DNA of 64,000 nucleotides, taken from contig NZ_CP107954.1 in assembly GCF_036067295.1 (NCBI RefSeq), positions 8,122,001 to 8,186,000 on the forward strand, in the 5' to 3' direction. The stretch comes from Kribbella sp. NBC_00382. Its GTDB lineage: Bacteria; Actinomycetota; Actinomycetes; Propionibacteriales; Kribbellaceae. Shown here one piece after another: positions 59,040 to 64,000 of this stretch. Each line of letters begins with the position of its first letter. Positions within the stretch are counted from its first letter, which is position 1. Both the position numbers and the translations under genes were made by a program. A model generated the notes under the pieces. The model was not told where the DNA came from and did no database searches. It worked only from the letters and a program-made list of their open reading frames with translations.

Positions 59040-62000
59040 TCACTTGTCAAAATAGTCTCCCTTCCGGACCGTCGAAACGTCGATCGGAGTGTGCGGATCC
59101 CTTAACGGGCCTTCTCTCACTGTCCGGCCGTTGATCTGGGTTTCCAGATTCAGATGCTCTCCGAGCTTCTTGACGTGCGCACTCTTGGGATTCACATCGA
59201 AACGCGCGATCTTCGTAATCGTGGATCCGCTCTCATCAACCGACTGCGAGATGAACTGAACTGCTCCACTGCCCGATCGCCCGACAGATGCGCCATCACC
59301 GACATGATCGATGGCCCGATCAATGGCGGTATCCATCGAGATCTTGCAGTTGTGCACCAGAACCGGAACTGAGCCGGTCATCACATAGTAGGTGTGGATG
59401 TTGGCAACAGTCAGGTTATGGACCCTTGCGACTGCCTGGTACCGCCGCACTGAGGTGACCACCACGCCACCATCGGTACCGAAACTCTCGAATCGGCTGC
59501 CCGGAGTCAGTTGCGACGCATTGATCCACTTGGCTCTGTCGGGGACGTAGATGGAGTGTCCGGCAGTCGCCGTCAAGACAGCGGACCGCTTCAGCCCATC
59601 TGCGCCCACGACGGCGACTGAGATGTCCACCAAGTCCTTCGACCCCTGACCGATGATCGTCCGGACCACCGGCTCGGCCGAGGTCTCGCCCGATGCGGGA
59701 TCGGTCGCCATGACCTTGTCGTCCAGCCTGAGCTTCTCGATCGGCTTTCGGGAGCCGTCGGCCAGCAAGATCAGCGTTCCGGGTGCAAAGGAGTTGATCG
59801 AGCAGGTTTCGCCGACCACCGCTTCGGCCTTGTGGAGTTCTTCTTCGGCTTTGCGGACGCCCTTGATGCCGTCGAGCATTTCGTCTACCAGGCCTTTTAT
59901 TCGGCCTATTAGTTTCCAGGCTTTTTTGGCGTGGAGGAGGTATTTGCTGACTAGCTTGCCGGCTATGCCGCCGACGAAGGAGGAGAGGACGGTTACGCCG
60001 GTGGAGATGCAGGCGCCTACGTCGCCGTTGGTGAAGCAGTTGAGGGCGTCAGTGATGCCCAGTTCGTCGGCGACGATCTTGACCAGGTCCTTGACGACCT
60101 TCTTGATGCGTTGTTTGGCTTCTTCCTTCGCCTTCTTGTGGTGGCTGATCTGCTGGACCGCCTCGTGGCGGTTCTGGGCCTTGACCTGTTCGTAGGTGGG
60201 GGTTTTCGGCGGCTTGTAGTGCAGGCGGGGTGCGTGCACGCCGTCGTTACCGGGGTCGTCGGGGAAGAGTTCCTTCAGGCCGTCGGGGTCGCTGAAGGTG
60301 GCCGGGTTGTTGTTGCCGTAGCGGTAGCCGTTCAGCGTGATCGGGTCGGTGACGTCGATCAGCGGGTCGACGCTGATGAAGCGGCCGAGTTTCGAGTCGT
60401 ACTCCCGGGCGCCCAGGTGGGTGAGCCCGGTCGACGGATCGTCCACCCCGTTGACGAAGCCGTGGGCGTTCGGGTCCCAGGTGGGCGACGTCGTACCGCG
60501 GGTGTTGCCGAACGGGTCCATGTACCGCCGAGAGACCGCTGCGGTCAGGCCGTCGACCGAGACCGATGCGGTGCCCTGCGGGTCCGACATCAGGTACTCG
60601 ACCGACTGACTGTTGCTCCGCATCGCGACGGTCGAGCCGTTGAACTCGTAGTAGCGCGTCGACGAGACCGTGTCGGCCGCCTTGTCCCAGCGCACCTCCG
60701 CCGACGGCAGGTAGAGCGTGGCGCCCTTGGGGTCGTGACGGATCAGGCGGCTGCCCTCTGCGTCATACACATAGCTGGTATCCCCGCCAGGACCGGAGAC
60801 GGACGCCAGGTGCCCCTCGACATCCCAGGCAAAGGCGTCGGTATCTCCACCAACCGTCCGCGTGGACATGTTGCCCGAGGCGTCATAGCCGTAGGTGTCG
60901 GCCGACGTACCGGCCGGCCCCGCGGTGTTCACGCCAGTGACCGCGTGCGGCCGGGCAGCTGTAGCGGCGGGATAGGCGGAGGTCGACGTCGTGTCGCCTG
61001 CCGCCTTGTGGTCGATCAGCGACGTGCGGTTGCCCGACGCATCGAAGCGATAGGACTGCCAGTACGGCGCCGGCCCACCCAACGTCGAGGCCGATCGGGC
61101 GTCCGCGCAGCTACCGGCCGGCGTCCAGGCTTCCGTCGTACGCCGGAGGTAGTCGTTGGTGAAGCACTGGCGGTCGACCGTGGCACCCATCGTGTGGGTC
61201 ACCGACGTCACGTTGGCCGCGTTGTCGTAGGTGTAGTCGAACTTGTCGTCCGACGGCACCTGCCCGCTGCGATCCACCGACATCTGCTGGAGCCGGCGCG
61301 TTCCCTGCTCGTACGCGAAGGACTGCCAGATCGACAACTCCGACTTCTGCCCCATCGTGTACTGCAGCGTGTCGCCGTACTCGCTGTACTTCACCGCGGA
61401 GACGTACGACTGCCAACCACCCATCCCGCGGACATTGCCGAACTCGTCGTACTTCATCTCGATCGTCTCGTCCGGCAACCCCGGCGTCGTCGGCAGCTTC
61501 GCCTTGTTGACGCTGCCGTCCGGGTTGAAGCTGGTCGTCGACGCATAGGTGCCGGCCAGCTTGCCCTCGGACGCCGGGATGACGACCTGGGTGGCGGTCG
61601 GCCGGTCCAGCGAGTCGTACGCAGTCACGGCCGATACGTAGTTGTTGCCGTTGATCGTCCGGGTCGACGAGGTCAGCAGCCCCTTGCCGAGCGTGTCGTA
61701 CACCCACGACCCCAGCACCGGACCGGTTGCCGAGCCACTGCGGACAGCCGTCTTGCGGTCCAGCTCGTCATACGACAGGAACAGTTGCTGACCGCGCGCG
61801 TCCTTGGTCGAGGTCACCCGGTCCGCGGCGTCGTACGTCGTCGTCGTGGTGCCCTTGTCCGGATCGACCGAGCTGATCTGCCGTCCGCGCAGGTCGTACC
61901 CGTACCGCCAGACGCTGCCCTCGGCGTTCGTCACCGTGTCCAGCTGCTCGTCCGGCGTGTAGGTGTACTTCGTTGAGTCGTAGTCACCGGTCGCAGCGAC

Positions 62001-64000
62001 TCCGTGGTACTGCCGCAGCTCACTGAGCTTGCCCCGGGCATCGAGCACCTGAGTCGTGGTGGTGCCACCGGTCGGCGGAATGACCGTGACTGTGTTGCCG
62101 CCGTAGCTGGTCTGGGTCTTCCACCGCTCGTGCCCCTGGACCTCGAAACTCTCCAGGACGGCCCGGTTGGCCCCGTCGTACGTGGTCACCGTCTGGGACG
62201 GCAGGTTCTCCTCGTTGACGTCGAACAGCACGTTCGAGGGCGCGGAGCTGTTGTCGAAGTACGGGCCGGTCGTGGTCTTGGCATTGCCGCGCCGGTCGTA
62301 GGTGGTGTCGGCCAGTACCCGACCGGTGCCGGTCGCCGCCGGCGTCTGGACCTGACGTTGCCGCAACTGCCCGTCGAACAGGGTCTTGCTCGTCTTGTAG
62401 GTCCCGTCCGGCTTCAGCTCCTGCGAGGTGATCACGTTCGGCGCGGTCTTCGACAACGAGTACCCGAAGATCATCGAAGCGGTCGCGCCGCCGGACTTCG
62501 ACCGGTTCGGCAGCCAGACGCCGGTCAGCCGGCCGAAGGCGTCGTACGCCAGATCGGTACGCCGTCCGTTCGGGTCGACCTCGGCGACCGTCGCACCGAA
62601 GGCCGGGTCGATCAGGGTCGAGTTCACGTACCCCTTCGCGTCCTCGACCGCCCGGGCCGTGACCGGGCCGCCGGTCGCCGGCGTGAAGGTGACCTTGCTG
62701 GTCAGCCGGTTCAACCCGTCGTACGTCTCCTTGACCCGCCCGAGCGAGTCGTACACGGTCCGGGACCGCTGCTCGTACTGCGGGCCGTTCGACCAGCCGC
62801 TCAGCGACTCGAGCTTGGTCACCAGCCCCTGGCTCGGGGCCGCGTTCAGATCCGTGTGAGCGTCATAGAAGGTCCGGTCGTCCGAGATCACCTGGGCCGG
62901 CCGGTTCGGTGTCACCGCACAGCCGACCGAGACGGTCTCCTCCCGGCTGACCGTGGTCAGGATCTGCGCATCGAGGTTGCGGGCGTAGCTGAGCCGGGTA
63001 CACCGGTCGTCGTTGCCGGCGGCAACGTCGCCCCGGTCGTTGATCTCGGTCGCCATCCCCAGATCGTCGAACTCGGTGTCGAGTGCGGTGATCCGGTACG
63101 TGCCGTCGCTCAGCCGGGTCCGGGTCGAGGTGGACTTGGTCTGCAGCATCGTCGCGGCCCCACCCAGCGGGGAGGTGACCTGCTTGGTCCACGGGGTGTT
63201 GATGGTGGCACTGACCTCCGGACCGCTCGCCCCGTTGTAGGTGATCTGCTCGCGGGTGAGTCCGTTGAGTCGCGGCGAATCGACCAGCGCGTTGCCCTGG
63301 CTGTCGGTGACGCTGACGTTCTTGCGGGTCGACCCGTCGGCCTTCGAGTAGTCACCGTTCATACCGCGGAAGAAGGTGTACTGCGTTCGCGTCTGATCGG
63401 CCGGCTCCAGGCCGCCGGTCCTGACCTCGACCTTGGAGTACCCGCGCCAGTCGCCCCAGCTCCGGTACGCCGGCAAGGTCAGCTCGTTGTCGTCGTAGTG
63501 CCAGGCCGGGGTGTCCAGATAGTCGTAGTAGGTGCCCTGGTCCGGTGCGTCGGCGCTCATGTCGTCGACGACCACACTGGTCACGACGTACTTGTTGAAC
63601 CAGTGCATCGTCGGCTTCTCGGCGCCGTCGATCCCCCAGAAAACCGGGAAGCATCGCTTGGTGTTGGTCGCCGGATCCGGCCGGGCCGACGACGTGCACT
63701 CCTGGTCGCTGTAGTTGACGTTGGTGACCTGCCCGGACTCCGACTCGATCGCGGAGATCCGCCACTTCACCATCGCCGGCGCGCCGTCGCCGATCGCGTC
63801 GACCCGGTTGGGCTTGTCGATACCGACGAAGGACACCGACGGGTTGGTCAGCGTTCCGCCGGCCAGTCCCTGATGGGTGATCGTGCGCAGGAACAGCGAC
63901 CGGTTCTCGACGCTCGAGGTCGGGTAGTCCTGGGTCAGCGTCCAGCTGTCGACCGGCGAGAAGGTCGAACCGTTCCGGATTCCGGTGGTGATCTTGGCCA
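59040..64000 (-). CDS. RHS-repeat polymorphic toxin with HINT domain (5' part beyond the right edge)
   Basis: The frame is open from the right edge to the TGA at 59040-59042, so more than 1,650 residues are present and the start is outside. Many YD repeats (for example YDAADRVTSTKDARGQQLFLSYDELDR) build the RHS shell. The core-end motif GAREYDSKLGRFISVDP lies at about 60360-60410. After a helical linker, a HINT self-splicing-type domain begins with Cys (about 59803, CSINSFAPGTLILLADG) and ends VLVHNC (59345). The last 100 residues are the variable toxin, ending DPHTPIDVSTVRKGDYFDK; its activity is unknown. An immunity gene follows. Confidence 0.9.
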   Translation of the reverse strand, partial: AKITTGIRNGSTFSPVDSWTLTQDYPTSSVENRSLFLRTITHQGLAGGTLTNPSVSFVGIDKPNRVDAIGDGAPAMVKWRISAIESESGQVTNVNYSDQECTSSARPDPATNTKRCFPVFWGIDGAEKPTMHWFNKYVVTSVVVDDMSADAPDQGTYYDYLDTPAWHYDDNELTLPAYRSWGDWRGYSKVEVRTGGLEPADQTRTQYTFFRGMNGDYSKADGSTRKNVSVTDSQGNALVDSPRLNGLTREQITYNGASGPEVSATINTPWTKQVTSPLGGAATMLQTKSTSTRTRLSDGTYRITALDTEFDDLGMATEINDRGDVAAGNDDRCTRLSYARNLDAQILTTVSREETVSVGCAVTPNRPAQVISDDRTFYDAHTDLNAAPSQGLVTKLESLSGWSNGPQYEQRSRTVYDSLGRVKETYDGLNRLTSKVTFTPATGGPVTARAVEDAKGYVNSTLIDPAFGATVAEVDPNGRRTDLAYDAFGRLTGVWLPNRSKSGGATASMIFGYSLSKTAPNVITSQELKPDGTYKTSKTLFDGQLRQRQVQTPAATGTGRVLADTTYDRRGNAKTTTGPYFDNSSAPSNVLFDVNEENLPSQTVTTYDGANRAVLESFEVQGHERWKTQTSYGGNTVTVIPPTGGTTTTQVLDARGKLSELRQYHGVAATGDYDSTKYTYTPDEQLDTVTNAEGSVWRYGYDLRGRQISSVDPDKGTTTTTYDAADRVTSTKDARGQQLFLSYDELDRKTAVRSGSATGPVLGSWVYDTLGKGLLTSSTRTINGNNYVSAVTAYDSLDRPTATQVVIPASEGKLAGTYASTTSFNPDGSVNKAKLPTTPGLPDETIEMKYDEFGNVRGMGGWQSYVSAVKYSEYGDTLQYTMGQKSELSIWQSFAYEQGTRRLQQMSVDRSGQVPSDDKFDYTYDNAANVTSVTHTMGATVDRQCFTNDYLRRTTEAWTPAGSCADARSASTLGGPAPYWQSYRFDASGNRTSLIDHKAAGDTTSTSAYPAATAARPHAVTGVNTAGPAGTSADTYGYDASGNMSTRTVGGDTDAFAWDVEGHLASVSGPGGDTSYVYDAEGSRLIRHDPKGATLYLPSAEVRWDKAADTVSSTRYYEFNGSTVAMRSNSQSVEYLMSDPQGTASVSVDGLTAAVSRRYMDPFGNTRGTTSPTWDPNAHGFVNGVDDPSTGLTHLGAREYDSKLGRFISVDPLIDVTDPITLNGYRYGNNNPATFSDPDGLKELFPDDPGNDGVHAPRLHYKPPKTPTYEQVKAQNRHEAVQQISHHKKAKEEAKQRIKKVVKDLVKIVADELGITDALNCFTNGDVGACISTGVTVLSSFVGGIAGKLVSKYLLHAKKAWKLIGRIKGLVDEMLDGIKGVRKAEEELHKAEAVVGETCSINSFAPGTLILLADGSRKPIEKLRLDDKVMATDPASGETSAEPVVRTIIGQGSKDLVDISVAVVGADGLKRSAVLTATAGHSIYVPDRAKWINASQLTPGSRFESFGTDGGVVVTSVRRYQAVARVHNLTVANIHTYYVMTGSVPVLVHNCKISMDTAIDRAIDHVGDGASVGRSGSGAVQFISQSVDESGSTITKIARFDVNPKSAHVKKLGEHLNLETQINGRTVREGPLRDPHTPIDVSTVRKGDYFDK

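Overview
The window is about 70% GC chromosomal DNA from an actinobacterium. I think it is a Kribbella-like member of the Propionibacteriales, but that is an inference from gene content and codon style, not a database match. Supporting signs are a HupB-type HU with a long lysine/alanine tail, a CofC/FbiD gene, a TmsA/TmsB pair for 10-methyl fatty acids, many GTG starts and GTGA/ATGA gene overlaps. From memory, the order FAA hydrolase, gltX, IclR/leuCD, hup, cofC, gpsA and leuB, serA, ilvC, ilvN, ilvB resembles the Rv2982c-Rv3003c region of Mycobacterium tuberculosis.

Region by region. 1-7.3 kb is an accessory sugar and regulator segment: a DeoR regulator running off the left edge, an MFS transporter, an SMP-30 lactonase, a methyltransferase, MerR/GyrI and ROK regulators, and a sugar epimerase plus Gfo/Idh oxidoreductase pair. 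7.3-21.2 kb is conserved housekeeping: gpsA, plsC, cofC, hup, corA, leuD, leuC with a divergent IclR (NdgR-like) regulator, a TetR/CPBP pair with twin operators, tRNA-Glu and tRNA-Gln, a second CPBP protein, gltX and an FAA hydrolase. 21.3-28.2 kb is mixed: GNAT, an ice-binding-like secreted protein coupled to a sortase, Fic, a DinB-like gene behind an exact SOS box, and a serine hydrolase. 28.2-32.6 kb holds nrdAB behind tandem NrdR-like boxes and a cobalamin riboswitch. The small subunit has the residue set of the Mn/Fe class Ic enzymes. 32.6-36.1 kb is a partly decayed detoxification cluster: a shortened isochorismatase, an MFS gene with an in-frame stop, MarR and an epoxide hydrolase.

36-52 kb is a branched-chain amino acid and serine supercluster: cimA with a small ACT-like partner, ilvE, leuB, serA, ilvC, ilvN, ilvB and ilvD. 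Two short leader peptides, one with three consecutive Ile codons before cimA and one rich in Ile/Leu/Val before ilvB, each precede a terminator. This points to ribosome-mediated attenuation of both branches of the pathway.

52-64 kb contains a secreted CHAP hydrolase, a cupin, a MoaD/BNR-repeat pair, a 2-hydroxyacid dehydrogenase, tmsAB behind an unusual phased operator array, and a large RHS-HINT polymorphic toxin (cut by the right edge) with its immunity gene.
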